From Cyclospora cayetanensis (Eukaryota; Apicomplexa; Conoidasida; Eucoccidiorida; Eimeriidae), in assembly GCF_002999335.1 (NCBI RefSeq), contig NW_020312381.1:186001-250000 (forward strand): a stretch of 64,000 bases of DNA. Direction: 5' to 3'. Below are positions 46,701 to 58,589 of the stretch, piece after piece. The notes below the pieces were generated by a model. It searched no databases. It saw only the letters and a list, made by a program, of their open reading frames with translations, and was not told where the DNA came from. A program made the translations under genes and the position numbers. Position 1 is the first letter of the stretch, and each line of letters opens with the position of its first letter.

Positions 46701-48100
46701 TGCTAGTGCCACATCTAAAAGCTGATTCAATAGCCACACTACGGCATTTGCGCGTGCTGAACAGAAGACAACAGTCACTCTTGAGCTTCCTAAATGCGTC
46801 ATTTACACGGGTGCAGCCCAGCAAATGTCCATGTCTAACCAGCGCAGTACGTCCTGCAGGGGTGATAAAAAGTGCCCTCCAAGCTCGCGCTTCACTTTTC
46901 ACTGCGCATCCTCCTTCTTGCTGCACCAAGCCAAGACTGTCACGCATATGCCTACGCCTACCGAGGCCTTCGTCGGTTATACCAATCCAACAGACCTACC
47001 TAACCAATAGCAAGTGTATACGAAACCCCTTTGAGCAGTACCTAGAGACTACTGCGTCTCCACACACCATGCCCAGCCCAACTCCAGGCATCATCCATCA
47101 CCGCAACGCACCCTCCAACATATAGGCAGCAACGTATGTGGATGTATCCCACTCACGTCCTAAATAAACCATGCTCCAAAGGCCTAGCGCAAACCGTGCT
47201 TACTTAAGCCCACGCGCATACGCTCTAAAACACACAAACAAATGCACCAGTCGCTGCACAGCGATGCTCAACGATGAGTCGATGCCAGCCAGTCGCCTTC
47301 CTATCCTACCTGCACTGCTCCCAGCCCATGCATTCACGAATAGCCCTTCAGCAGTATTCTCAACCACACTACATAAGGCAATACTCAGTAACCCAGCTTG
47401 TGGAGAGAGCCGCACCATTGCGCAACGCCTGTCACCCACATGGGTCGTGCCATATTATCCACACGCGAACCTTTGAGGAAGCGAATGCCTCGGCCTCTGC
47501 CTGTACAGAAGCGCTCAAGGCTGTCGCTATACTAGCCAGCAGATGCAGAGAAATCTGATATGCTGAGCCCACCTATGGCACTGACCATGTTGACTGCGAT
47601 TCCTTTTAAGGCCTCACGAACTCTCAGACTAGAGCCTCTTTGTTCATACCAATGGGCCTGGCGGTTGTATTATGCTGCACACTTTTCGTGCACGGTGAAC
47701 TGTACATCGTAAAGTCAGCTCCTTTTTGTCTCCTCTGCACGCGGTTCCTCCAGCGCGTACATTAAGGCCAGTGATCATGCCGCATAGGATGATTCGGCTG
47801 AAGTGTGCTTACACGTGTATTGCAGAACTTCCACATAGGTTTGTGTGCAACACAGAGTATTCCCATGAGCTCGAATTCCATTTAATGCCTCTTCCAGCCA
47901 GTCTTTCACATCAGTAGCACCTAGCCCTCCACATCTGACTCCAACGTCGCATAAAACCTCCCACAATGTAATACAACCAGCTGTACAAGTGAGCGGATGT
48001 TCCTTCAAAACACCCCTTCAGCCTCATGGGCCCTTTCACACGACAGGTCATGGCGTACTACATATAAGACCCGCAAAGGCATGCATAGCCCTAAAACGAC
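43787..48100. other. gene-empty, C-rich + strand
   Basis: About 4.3 kb with no supported gene. Strong strand bias (21 C and 4 G in 45901-45960; 23 C and 10 G in 46261-46320). A plus frame at 46706-46950 contains LLSFLNASFTRV, faintly like the LRSFLGLxxYYRRF thumb motif; too weak to call. Confidence 0.4.
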
Positions 48101-49700
48101 AGGCACGAAAGTGTTGCGGTACCATACGTACGAACTGCAGCATCCATGTCGCAAAAGCAACGACCTATCAAATTATACAAGCGCCGTACCCCACTCGCAA
48201 GTGCTGCAAAACCTAAAGCCAACTCCAAACAACAATCACAAAACGATTCTCAACACCAAGCCAATATCAGACAAGTGCATTCTTATGTGCAAGCATGCGC
48301 TATCTCCAATCAATGACTTTATTAAAACCATGCAAACCTCTACAATCAATCGTAAAGCTCGCTGATAAATCCAAACGGTGCTCCGTCGCACACAGCTATG
48401 CCACGCAGCGACTAGTCTACCGTCCAAGCACTGTGAGCCTAACCTCTCCAGTGTCGCTCTGCCTTTACACTCCTACTAACACACAGTGCTCCTGTTCTAA
48501 TACTCGCAACTCCCATGAAGCGAAAGCCGTTGACTCGGCACTATCAAAAGAGATCTACGCATTCGTTGTGTTTACCAACATCAGCATAGCAAATTGCACA
48601 TGTAAATCTCAATATCACTCATAAGCACACTGCCACTGCATTACAAGCCCCCACAATGTCTGAACTTAATTGGTGAGATTCTGCGTTAGCACGTACGGTC
48701 TGAGAGATTTGATTCCTCAGTGCAAATTTTGCATCAATAAGAATCGGTTATTAAGCCACTTGCCTCTGCCATAGCAATACCCAGACCCTATATCGCCTAA
48801 CTTACTGCATGCGCATATGCACCACAATAGAGGAAACCGCCTTCTATGTATCCATAAATGTTGTCAGCAAGGGTGTACTGTATAGCGCTCCTGTTCTCAC
48901 ACTCGCACCTCACATGAAGCGAAACCCTTTGTCTCCGCACTATCAGGAGTGACCAAAGCAGCCGTTCTGTTCGGCAACACCCATACAGCAAAAGTGTACA
49001 TGTAGCGCCCAACCATCACACTCCACAAGCACACTGCTACTGAAATGCAAGCCATCACAACATTAGAATCCAGTTGCTGGGCTACCGCGTTAGTACATAC
49101 GGTGTGACAGATTCAATAATTCTGTGCACTTTTTTCATCAGTGAAAATTGGCTATTAAGCCACTTGGCAAAGCCACAACTACACCCACACTCCTGTCGCC
49201 TAGACAAATCAATCCTCATATGCGCAATAGAGGAAGCAACCTCTTCTGCACCCATAAATATAGTTCACATACGCCTGCTCTACAGTGCTCCTGTTCTCAC
49301 ACCCTCAACTCCCATAAAGCGAAGGCCGTTGACTCGGCACTTTCAGTAGAGATCTACGCAGTCTTTCTGTTCGCCAACATCTGCACAGCAAAAGTGCACA
49401 TGTAGCGCCCAACCATCACACTCCACAAGAAAACTGCCACTGCACTTCAAGCCCTTACAAAATCTGAAGCCAGTTGCTGGCCTTCCGCTTCAGCACGTAC
49501 GGGCTGAGAGATTCAATACTTCTGTGCAACTTTGCATCAATTATAATAGGCTATTAAGCCAGTTGGCAAAGCCACAACTACACCCAAACCCTCGTCCGCC
49601 CAAACCCCTGCATCTGTTCATGCACATTACGGGTTACCACTTCCTCTGCATTCAATATTTATGCTCCACATAAGAGTACGTTGCTCCAAACTCCACACCG
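48101..49700 (+). repeat. diverged tandem repeat, unit about 400 bases
   Basis: The block CGAAA/GGCC...TTGACTCGGCACT (or its CCTTTGTCTCCGCACT variant) recurs at 48521, 48920 and 49320, spacings 399 and 400. Each copy continues with a TGTTCGGCAACA-like block, a CACATGTAG-CGCCCAACCATCACACTCC block, a GTTAGCACGTACGG block and a GGCTATTAAGCCACTTGGCAA block. Copies differ by many substitutions. The last copy loses similarity near 49700, and a partial first copy may begin before 48521. Confidence 0.8.
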
Positions 49701-50260
49701 CGTCTTCTAAAGACGCATTCTTTTCTTGAAAGGAACAGCTGGTACCCACCTCAGCGATACACCAGCGAGCCAAGAGTGAGGCTAATATAGCAGCGTACAC
49801 ACCAAAATATAAGCTTGGACACACGTATGAGGAAGCGCCCCCACGCAGTCCTTCATGCTCATGTGCCCTATGCCACACCACCTCTGGGTCAGCTCTGTGT
49901 TTGGGCCCCCAGTTGCGAAACGCCTGGATGGTGCAGCAATCGTGCGCGGTATCCTGGCACTCTCCTGCATGTGTGGTAGTGCGGCAAGCAGGTGGGTACT
50001 ATGCGAACTGCCTCCGGCTAACCCCACTACTGAGCCCTCCAAAAATTTGATGAGATGCCCCAGTACTTAATAAACGATGCTTCGAACGCAGCCAATACCA
50101 GCTGTCCGCCTTCCCCGATGAGATCCTACACTCCCTCTGACCAATGACTACATGAAAATCACATTAGCACTATACACCCAATCACATTTCCAAAACAGCT
50201 GTAGTTGTTAATTATTCTCACAGCCCTAGACGCTTTATCCCTGCGTTATTACTAAAACAC
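49701..50260. other. unassigned sequence between repeat copies
   Basis: No supported gene or relic. Confidence 0.4.
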
Positions 50261-50415
50261 AGCTGCCTTGTCCCCACACTCGCAACTCCCATAAAGCGAA
50301 ACCCTTTGTCTCCGCACTATCAGGAGTGACCAGCGCAGCCTTTCTGTTCGGCAACACCTGTACAGCAAAAGTATACATGTAGCTCCCAACCATCACACTC
50401 CATAGGCACAGTGCT
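50261..50415 (+). repeat. separate partial copy of the 400-base repeat
   Basis: The anchor CGAAACCCTTTGTCTCCGCA recurs at 50297, with the following GTTCGGCAACACCTGTACAG and AACCATCACACTCCATA blocks. It is 977 bases past the third tandem copy and stops at relic C. Confidence 0.8.
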
Positions 50416-50902
50416 GCTTTAGTTCAACTTTTGGTGTGTTCTCTGTATGGCCGCTGTAAAATGATTTCCGCGCACAATAGTATAGGGTGTTGGGCAAAGT
50501 CCCTGTAGTGAGACTTAAGATTTTCAAGGCATCTGGCAGTGCCGGATGTTTAATCACCGCTTTTAATACCTGGGCTATTCCAGAAGCCAATTCCGATAGA
50601 CAAAACGAATTCCTGCACATGAAAATATGCGCTCAGCGTGTACCTACGAGCCAAAAACAATCGTTGAGTCAATGACTGTAGTCCTCACAAACGTAGCTTG
50701 CTGCTGCCGTACAGCTAGTAAACAATTCCCATGCGCCTTGTCCATATTTGCCTGCGCATTTAGCAGATACGCATCGTAGCAGTACATATCCCATGCAACA
50801 CGCCCATACGTTTATGCTACAGATTTTATTCCCGTATTCCTTACTCCGCCGGAGTATAGCCGACGCTCTCAGTGTTGCAGTGAAGAGGTGACATCCCATC
50901 AC
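50393..50902 (-). mobile_element. Ty3/gypsy relic C (reverse transcriptase thumb to RNase H)
   Basis: Reading down the minus strand, WELFTSCTAAASYVCEDYSH (ending near 50670) aligns with LRSFLGLxxYYRRFIxDYS. Then at 50590-50500 VLKAVIKHPALPDALKILSL followed by TTGTLPNTL aligns with LKxAIxxAPxLxxPDxxKPFxLxTDASxxAIGAVL. The catalytic DAS has become TGT. Two motifs in the right order and spacing make this a firm relic. Confidence 0.7.
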
Positions 50903-51233
50903 TTAGATTCACATTGTTAATGTCCTTAGTACATCCTCAAACGAATGGTATACGGGCTGTAGAGCTAGAATTCTGGCGTAAATGTAGTGCCGAGACATGC
51001 CCACGAGTGACCACACCGCACAAGCACTGTGCTCCCAGCCCTATGACAAAGCAGCCCGAAGGCACGTGCAGTTAACTGGTCACAATATCGGGTGCATATA
51101 CCCAGCACCCTTAATACGGATGACCAAATACAAAGTCTAGATTATCTAAGGGACAATGCACCGCCGTCCGGCATAGTCTGCTGCCATGTGGCCCCGGATC
51201 AGCACGAGAGAAGCCAAAATAGCATTGGCAGAA
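50903..51233. other. unassigned sequence in the graveyard
   Basis: No supported feature. Confidence 0.4.
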
Positions 51234-51600
51234 CAGCCCTCCCAGTACATCAAAGGACTAGGCAGGAATCACAAGAGCTTGCTGGCTATGAAGCCACACT
51301 ACAGCCATCTGCACACCTACGCACCAAGGCTGCACCAAAGTGTCTGCCATCTTCCTATGACTGGGACCTGCAGCCTCATTCTTCAACCTCACGCACTTCC
51401 TACATTGTGTACGCGCCTCACGAAAGACGCCAAAACACCATGAGCTGAACAACCCTCCAAGCACCCCAGAGAACTAGGCAGGAATCATAAGAACCTGCTG
51501 GTTATGAAGCCGTACTATAGCCAACTGCACACCCATGCACCACTGCTGCAGCATCGTGGAGCGCTATCTGCCTAAGGCTGAGACCTTCAGCCTCATTCCT
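51234..51600 (+). repeat. diverged tandem duplication, unit 216 bases
   Basis: The block ACTAGGCAGGAATCA, with the following CTGGCTATGAAGCC, CTGCACACC and CAGCCTCATTC blocks in the same order, appears twice with starts at 51234 and 51450. The second copy carries small indels. Confidence 0.75.
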
Positions 51601-52317
51601 ATACACCCTGAAGAGGTTCACGGAAAGCTCATCATCTAAATCCAAAGGTTTTCAAAACAAAGCGCCTGCTAATATGTGTGGGAACTCGACACATGCTGCA
51701 GACCGAAGTCTGCATAGGTCCTTTATAGCCGAAGGTCATCCTGCTTATTGCCGCATCTCAACGCTGAAGACCTCAGATGCAGGTGGCACTTCACGCTAGC
51801 CAAAGCCAATCACATTCTCTACTTACAGTTACTAGTCCTCCAACGACCTTGGCAAAAGCGCTGACACTTACTAGTTCAGCATGATCTGTCGTATGAGGGC
51901 AACAAACTGGCAGCTGGAACTAGCGCAGCCATGCTCTGCGTCCATCTAGCACCAGCTACCCAGCTATACTGGCCGGTTCCTTGGCACGACACCTACATGC
52001 TTAGCAACTATTTTCCCGACTAAAACATATGCATCAGTCTGTTCTCAAGCTTGAATTAGCACTTGATGGCAAGAACGCACCACCTAAACAACACGGTACG
52101 CATTCAATGAACAGCAATTGTGCATCGAAATCAATAGATGATCCTGGGTATCGAATTCTTGTGCGTGTACTGTTGTAGCATTCCTTTGGGGTTGGTATGC
52201 ACCACATTCAAGATAAAATGGGAAAAGTTTGGGTGGTAATAACAAGTGCCCTGTATGGCTGTTGCGCTCATTGTCGTTTGTGTCCGAATACACTATTTGT
52301 CAATCTCCAGTTCTTTT
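51601..52317. other. unassigned sequence in the graveyard
   Basis: About 700 bases; no supported feature. Confidence 0.4.
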
Positions 52318-52596
52318 TCACGCCTCCGAAAACAGGTAAAGATTCATGTGTATAAACAGAGGTAAAGCGGTGCATGTTAGATTTGGGGTGCATAGAAGCA
52401 ATGTACGCCAGTAATGTCCAAAAACTCCCTCTGTGGTTATCAGCGAAGTTGCAAGAACGTAGGCTGTATGTCTTTTCCACTTAATGACCATAAAGCCTAA
52501 TACATCCTTTACCTTCCTCGATTGGGTATTTTGTAGACTGCCACCTATTCGTATGAAGACACTGTCCATTCTCATGCAACGAACGTCCTTAACCAA
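52318..52596 (-). mobile_element. Ty3/gypsy relic I (integrase SH3-like domain)
   Basis: The open minus-strand frame reads VKDVRCMRMDS, then SLQNTQSRKVKDVLGFMVIK, then TAYVLATSLITTEGVFGHYW. This keeps the order and spacing of VGDxVxxxxxxL....SRKLxxRxxGPFxVxxxxxxxAYxLxLPPxxxxxxVFHVSxL. The proline pair and histidine are lost. Confidence 0.55.
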
Positions 52597-53194
52597 ATGA
52601 CTGACCGGCAGAGAAAGGCGTAATGCTGTAATGCTGCCGTAACCTTACCAAGGCGTCTTCGTGCTGGTCACAACTGAAGGATACTGGTCTCGCACAGCTT
52701 CACACAGTTGCGTTCCTCAACCAGTTGCAGTCTATTTAGCCAGTAGCCAGCACACGCAAAGGGAAACCAATGCTACGCTGCTATGCTCCAGCTCGGTAAA
52801 GTTCTGGTCCCAAATGGCTCTTGAAATTAGGACGCAGCGGCCGGAAGCAGCTCATAGGACTTCATAAACGTTGCATATTCCATCATAAGGAGCAAAGGCG
52901 GCACTTCTCGATGCCACTATGCAGATGCAAGCAGCTTCATCTGCACGTGCTGTCACGTTACACGCACATACTGAAAATCCGTCATGCAATTGATAAAGGC
53001 AAGGCACTATGGAAGTCGGCACTAGCTAATGAGGGCCGCACAGAAAGGCAAACATAGCAGTTATAGACGCGGTACTGGAATATGTGTAAACGCAGCTTCA
53101 GCCTGAGTCTTTAGTCGCATTTACAATGGTGCAAAATCTTGATTAACAAGCAAGCTTAAAGTCACCCTTAGAGTTTCAATCCTAGGCTAGCCAT
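52597..53194. other. unassigned sequence in the graveyard
   Basis: About 600 bases; could hold the first half of relic D's integrase core but nothing I can align. Confidence 0.35.
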
Positions 53195-53470
53195 GTGCGT
53201 CTTCAGCGAGTTCTCTTTGCACCAAATCCTCAGGATGGTCAAGCAAGAACGTTTTCGCGCTTATTCCTAGAAGCAAGCTGCACCTATGTTGGACGTTTGC
53301 GCACCCATCCTCAACATCTCATTCGTACTACGACTGCCCGTGCTGTGTTACCTAGGTTCAACAGCGCCATCAACTAGATATTCGCCTAACGTCCTTAGAA
53401 TGCTTCATTCAGGCCCTGCAAGGCATTATGAAGCCGCAAAGCTCCATCCATGTGACAGGAGGCACTATTG
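53195..53470 (+). mobile_element. Ty3/gypsy relic D (integrase core, second half)
   Basis: The plus frame gives RLQRVLFAPNPQDGQARTFS then CTYVGRLRTHPQHLI and FNSAIN. It aligns with SxAYHPQTDGQTERxNRxLExxLRxYVxxxxxxWxxLLxxAEFxxNxSxN. A +1 shift at about 53360 continues with STRYSPNVLRMLHSGPAR, matching STGYSPFxLxYGxxPR. PQDGQ is nearly intact. Confidence 0.75.
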
Positions 53471-55350
53471 AAGTCAGAGGTGGCTTTAATGCAGCCGCAC
53501 CATTCTACGGAAATGAACTCACACTAACCATTGTTCGGTAGTGCATATTGTACCTATGGCTAGCCATTAGTCTTTCTCACATTATTGGTGGCAGTTAGAT
53601 GGCCATAAGGATTAGTTTATTGCGACTAGCTGAAACCTATTCCAATCCTGAAGAGCGGTGGGCAAGCACTCATTTTGTGGTGCAAGTCACAACCATCAAA
53701 GTATACTTGCTAGCATTAGCACATGTAAGACACAGGCATTTTGATGAGCCGTCAATAGATACACTGAACAAGACGACCTGAAGATATAAATGAAGCGCAA
53801 ACATACTGTTGACCTGAAAGACAGTGCTTCTACGAACACTTCACATGAATTCAATCCCCACAAAAACCAACGTGACTCTATACCAAAAACAAGCTCACAT
53901 TCAAATTACCAGCTCGGTGATGCGCAGCTCCATGCAAAACCTAATCACGGGTGTATCGCACAGCCCTCATGCCTCTACTGCTCCGTGTTTCCCCACAGCT
54001 GTGCGAAGTCCGTAAGGGCGAGGTCTAGCCCGTTGCCGAATAGGTTCTGCTTCCAGTTAGCAAACGAAGACTATTGCCATGCGTATAGTCACACACATCC
54101 TGCGAAGCATGGTACACGTAGGTCTGACGACTGAGTTAAGCAATAACCTTTTGAGCACAGGGAGTCCCAGCCAATGCGTGTGCAAGGAAGAAACCGAAAG
54201 CCTGCTGGGAAAGCAACATCGCCCAGCCAAAATGATCTCATGCCAAGCCATATTCGCCACGCCTAAAGAGACCATCTAGCCCAATGCACTCCGCTCCAGC
54301 ACTGACACAAATCCTGGAGCATGCCTGCGAATGCCCTTGCACCCATGTGCCCTGCGCTCCCTCAGGAACCACCTCCAACCTCCGCGATCACATCAATAAC
54401 ATAAAACTCAGCTGCTAGGGCTGTGCTCTACCATCCTTCCTAATGCATTCCTCAACATATATTAATACACCAAAGCGCGTTCTAACCGCAGGACATTAAA
54501 CAGCAAACAACACAACAGACTTGATATGGTTCAGTTCACTGTCACCTCCATAGGTCTGCAGCCAGAGGTTTTCTGCCTTTCGAGTGCACTTCCCAGCATT
54601 CCAGTGGAGAGCCGTAACATTTATAAACCTTCCTGGTTTGCACTACCAAAGCACCTCATGCACCTAGTAGGGTTCCCAGAACTATCATCGAATTTCATTT
54701 TCTGTACAACGCACTTGCTGTGTCATTGCATTGTTGCGCTCATCAAGGTGTAGTAAAGCTTCTACAAGTTCTAATCGCTACTGGACGGCACGATATGACG
54801 ACAAGCTATCCATGTGCTACTCTAATAGCACGCATTCAGCATCCCAACGCAACCGTCTTTAAAGAGCTTCTCTGTGCGCAAACAATCCGCTACATAGCAG
54901 CAGAGGTCCGACTCAGCACAGCTTTGTTTACTTCATTCGCTATCTAAAGTTTATCACACCGTATGTCAAAGCGTCCAATACCACTCGCTCTCCAGCCCAG
55001 TTCAACTTAGGGTCTCTCATCGCACTTGTCCCAGTTGCTCTACGGATCTCTCATAAAAGGGTGCATGTGACGAAATGTCACATGTGCAATTTAGGTTCTA
55101 CGCACACCCTATACAACGCAAAATCCGAACTTGCGCCTTTTAAAGCATCTCACAGGCTTGCAAGCAACCCTCCGCACAAGTTAGGTAGGGGCATCACTTC
55201 CATGCTTCACCTTCACAATTCAGCCGTGAAATATACGGCAGGCCATGTGACATAGCTCACAGTCTGCCAATTCTCTTCTTTTATTGCCTTCAGGCAAGGG
55301 CCCAGCTGCACGCAGTCCGTAGTGTAAAACAACCGCACGAATCACCACCG
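53471..55350. other. unassigned sequence between relics D and E
   Basis: About 1.9 kb. It would be expected to hold element ends or the upstream pol of relic E, but I could not align any motif with confidence. Confidence 0.35.
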
Positions 55351-55700
55351 ATGTCCAAGAGGAAATCAACAGTTGTTTTGCGTTATCTGACAATCAGGGA
55401 AGGACGGGTTTGTGATGGCTTCCTGGTTGTACTAGGCAACTTGCAGTGGTGTGGCAGGACCCATCCAATGCTTTCTAGTCTCACGTCGCGTCTTCGCACC
55501 GCTGTCCAGCCACTTAATAACCTGCGCAGTCCCTGAGGCTCACGTTTGCTCAGGGGCCACAGATTGCAAGGATCGGCAAGCACAACAGAACCAACGACTA
55601 AGCCAAGTGAAACTGTAGGATCTACAAGCCTAGTCCGTGAATTCGCTGTTGCATTTGCGAATAATGCTGTAATCTTAGGGATTCCATCAGGGATCCAATA
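55351..55700 (+). mobile_element. Ty3/gypsy relic E, first part (reverse transcriptase thumb to RNase H)
   Basis: DGFLVVLGNLQWCGRTHPML then SSLTSRLRTAVQPLNNL aligns with LRSFLGLxNYYRRFIPxFSxIAxPLTxLLxK. After a frame change, VCSGATDCKDRQAQQNQRL fits the WxxECQxAFxxLK helix. At about 55630-55690 SLVREFAVAFANNAVILGI fits xKPFxVxTDASxxAIGAVL, with the DAS catalytic residues lost. Confidence 0.65.
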
Positions 55701-57214
55701 AAGGCGCTCATGCGGTCACAGTTGCAAGCTGTGGAGGGCGGTGTGCCAGGAAGCACTTGAACGAAGCAACTGCCTGTGCCCTCAACATCCCTCATTTCAT
55801 TCATGGTGAAGGACTAGACTTGATAACTCAACAAGATGTGGCACAGTATTCTTTGGGTGGGTTCAGCATAGCAGTAGGAAAGGATGGAGATGAGTATGCA
55901 TTCCACCGTACTGGCCCTGGAACGAGATTTTACTGAGGAATTCAATTAAACTTTCGGTGGAGCAATATCCGATCCGAACACCCGATTCTTTGCCTATAAT
56001 TTATGAGATATACTTAAAGTAGGGAACACATCTGAAGTGTTGGTTATTTCGCTATACGTGGCGATCTCTCTGGGGTACTAGCTCGTTACGCAACAAATCG
56101 CATTAGTGGAAACGTATAGCCTTACTGTATCCATATTGTATTGCATGTGTTGCGGAATATTCCATTTCCGGCCAATTCAAAGGGATGCCCATGCCAAAAA
56201 GTCTGGCGCTCCAAAGCCAACGCAGTTCATATAAAAATTGTGCGTTCCTCAGGTTATTGACATAAGATAGGATAAATGACTGGCGTCCTCGCGGCTCCTA
56301 CTTGATTGCAATTAATTTTATGTGGGATTTTTCTTTCAAGAATTAACTGGAATGTATCTGTTGCAGTTGACCCATATTGAGCTGGTACAGTGATGCTCAT
56401 GCGAGATACAAAAACCAGGCCCCTTCACTGTTGCTATTTGCCCATGTTTTGTCCTTATAGAATACATATTGATGTCATAAATCCCTTACTCCTCCTCTCA
56501 TCGAAGAGTCTGGGCAGCTTAAGGAATTTGAATACCTCATACTGTAGCTAAGGTATTAATGCAGCTCCCACACCCCCAAACGCGTAGTTGACATGACAAT
56601 GCTCGCATTGAAGGAAACAATTAACTGGCAAACATCACTCTTTGAAAAATTCTCAGTGCCGCAAAACGATTGAGAAAGCTTTACGCCTTGTGTTTGCTCC
56701 TTAACGAGGAACCCACATGTGCTAACCTACCATTGTCCTTAAATGCTGAAGCTGGGCGGGAAGGTTGCACTAGAGGATGCTTTCTATCCATGTTTGAGTG
56801 ATCTAGTGGTGGCAACAATTCAGGCTGAAAAACGCTTCTTGAGTCAGTGCTAGCATTTACACTCATTCCTTTAGCCTTTGCAGTATCCTCGAAAAAGTGA
56901 CTGTGCCTCACCCAATCATCTCACCATGCACTATCACAAGCGTACCTCCAGAATTATTACAGCGCACGTTGCCTCTCCATAGCTCTATACTTCAAATCTG
57001 TCACTCGTAGCACTAAAATCCAAGCTTTGACCACAAATTTATCAAACTACAGTTTTACAATATTTTTGAACAAGGGGTATATTTAGTATGTTTCACACGT
57101 TAGAGTTGAAAGTCAACACCATTCAACAAGGTTTTCAGAGAAAACACTGTGTTAATTGAAGAGGGGAGAAACTGGAGGAGATCACTCAAAAACCAGCTAA
57201 TAGCTCTCAAATGT
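55701..57214. other. interior of relic E, not readable
   Basis: About 1.5 kb between the RNase H and integrase pieces, longer than the roughly 0.8 kb expected, so an insertion is possible. No motif aligned. Confidence 0.35.
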
Positions 57215-57560
57215 GGATTTACCCTTGCCCATGCTTCGCATGCCTTTAGGGGCGGCAGTGTATATTATGCTCTGCGAAAAGGTCCTGCGTTGTTACGCTC
57301 CTGCTGGAGAACATGGAAACAGCACTGCTGCTCACATCATCGCGCAATCCCAACGGTAAGCCGCTCACTAAGCGGGTACTGAAGCATTTACCCACAGGGA
57401 CAAAACAGAAGCGCAGCTAGCACAACTCACTTTCACTATATTTGTAGTTGGCGGAGACCACCTGAATATTTTATTCCTGTTGCACAGAGCACGCCTCCCC
57501 ATACAAGCTATGGCCCTTTTGTACTGTAGCAGGGCCTCGAGGAAGCATTGAGACGCAAAA
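57215..57560 (+). mobile_element. Ty3/gypsy relic E, second part (integrase zinc-binding region and core start)
   Basis: The plus frame ASHAFRGGSVYYALRKGPAL then LRSCWRTWK follows the integrase H2C2 pattern HDxPxGGHxGxxKTxxLLxRxxYWPxM, with histidine changed. From about 57430 QLTFTIFVVGGDHLNILFL aligns with the core opening HDxIxVVVDRLTKxxHFI. Next, RLPIQAMALLYCSRASR fits the following helix. Confidence 0.6.
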
Positions 57561-58589
57561 ATTGCTAGTCCATGGCTTTACTACCAGTTTTAATCACGTC
57601 TGAGGATACCGTTTAACACTCTTTAGTCCAGGGTTACAGCTGTAAGGCAAGAGAGCTAAGTGTCCTCGGACGAATGTCCTTGCTGCACCACCCAAATTTC
57701 CGTTGCCAGCTATTGCTGCAGCCGGCCATGGCAACCAAGCATCATGATCTTGTGTGCCTAAACGGAAGTACCTAGGGGCATGCAAAAGCCGAACGGAACA
57801 GGCTGAGGCAAGGAGGTAGCTGATTCAAGAACCCCAAAACAAAGCCAGCCGCGCGAAAGCGTTTATTTGGCATCTAGCCTGATGCAACAATAAACAGAGT
57901 CCACGTGGTCCTTGAAACGTACCCGATCGTAAAAGCCAAGAAGGGGCAGATTGCAAATCCATCGCACGCAATCTAAGCCACCAGAAAAACAATGCCATAA
58001 GACACGGCTTCCCGCAGGAGTGCACGGGGTCTCCTTGCATACAGACCGCGCTCCACTAGGCAATCAATACTGATAAATTCAGATCTGCGACGCTGTATTC
58101 GTACAAACAATTTCAGGAAGTAATACTTCCTAACGCTTCCTAGTTCAAGTGCTAAGTTGATTATCCTGGATGTAGCCCTGCGTGCCAATGCCAAGGACAA
58201 TAAAACTACCACTCTCCCCGGCAGCAACAAAGCTGCCTCGTAAAACATGGGGGCACGATTCTTTCTCCTTCGAAGTCTGAATCAGAGGCTTGGGATACTG
58301 GTTCCTAGGATCAGGAGGGCCAAGCAAACGGTTCGAAGTTAGGATGCTTGGTAGCTGCAAGCGAGAGACTAGGTTTCCAACTACTAAACTGTGTGAAAAG
58401 CGTTTAGAGATGCCTGTAGGATGCACTACCGGGGTTTTTATAGACTTAGAAAGGGCTACAATCAATTTAAATAATCGGCATTCGATGTACAAAGGCAAAA
58501 CCGCCGATTTGAGATTTGGGGGGATTTCCCCGTGTCTCCCACCCTCTGAACTCTGCTAGATACGCATGAATATTGCTACAGATCTTTCT
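57561..58589. other. end of the gene-empty segment
   Basis: About 1 kb between relic E and the RRP15 stop. No supported frame. Confidence 0.45.

Noticed and set aside
46356..46950. A further retrotransposon relic (FVAYRQQ and LLSFLNASF pieces on the + strand)
   Set aside because: The two pieces are about 100 bases apart, where about 200 are expected between the catalytic box and the thumb motif, and each match alone is weak.
48101..50415. CRISPR-like array from the spaced repeats
   Set aside because: Units are about 400 bases and diverged along their whole length, without short identical repeats and unique spacers, and the DNA is eukaryotic.
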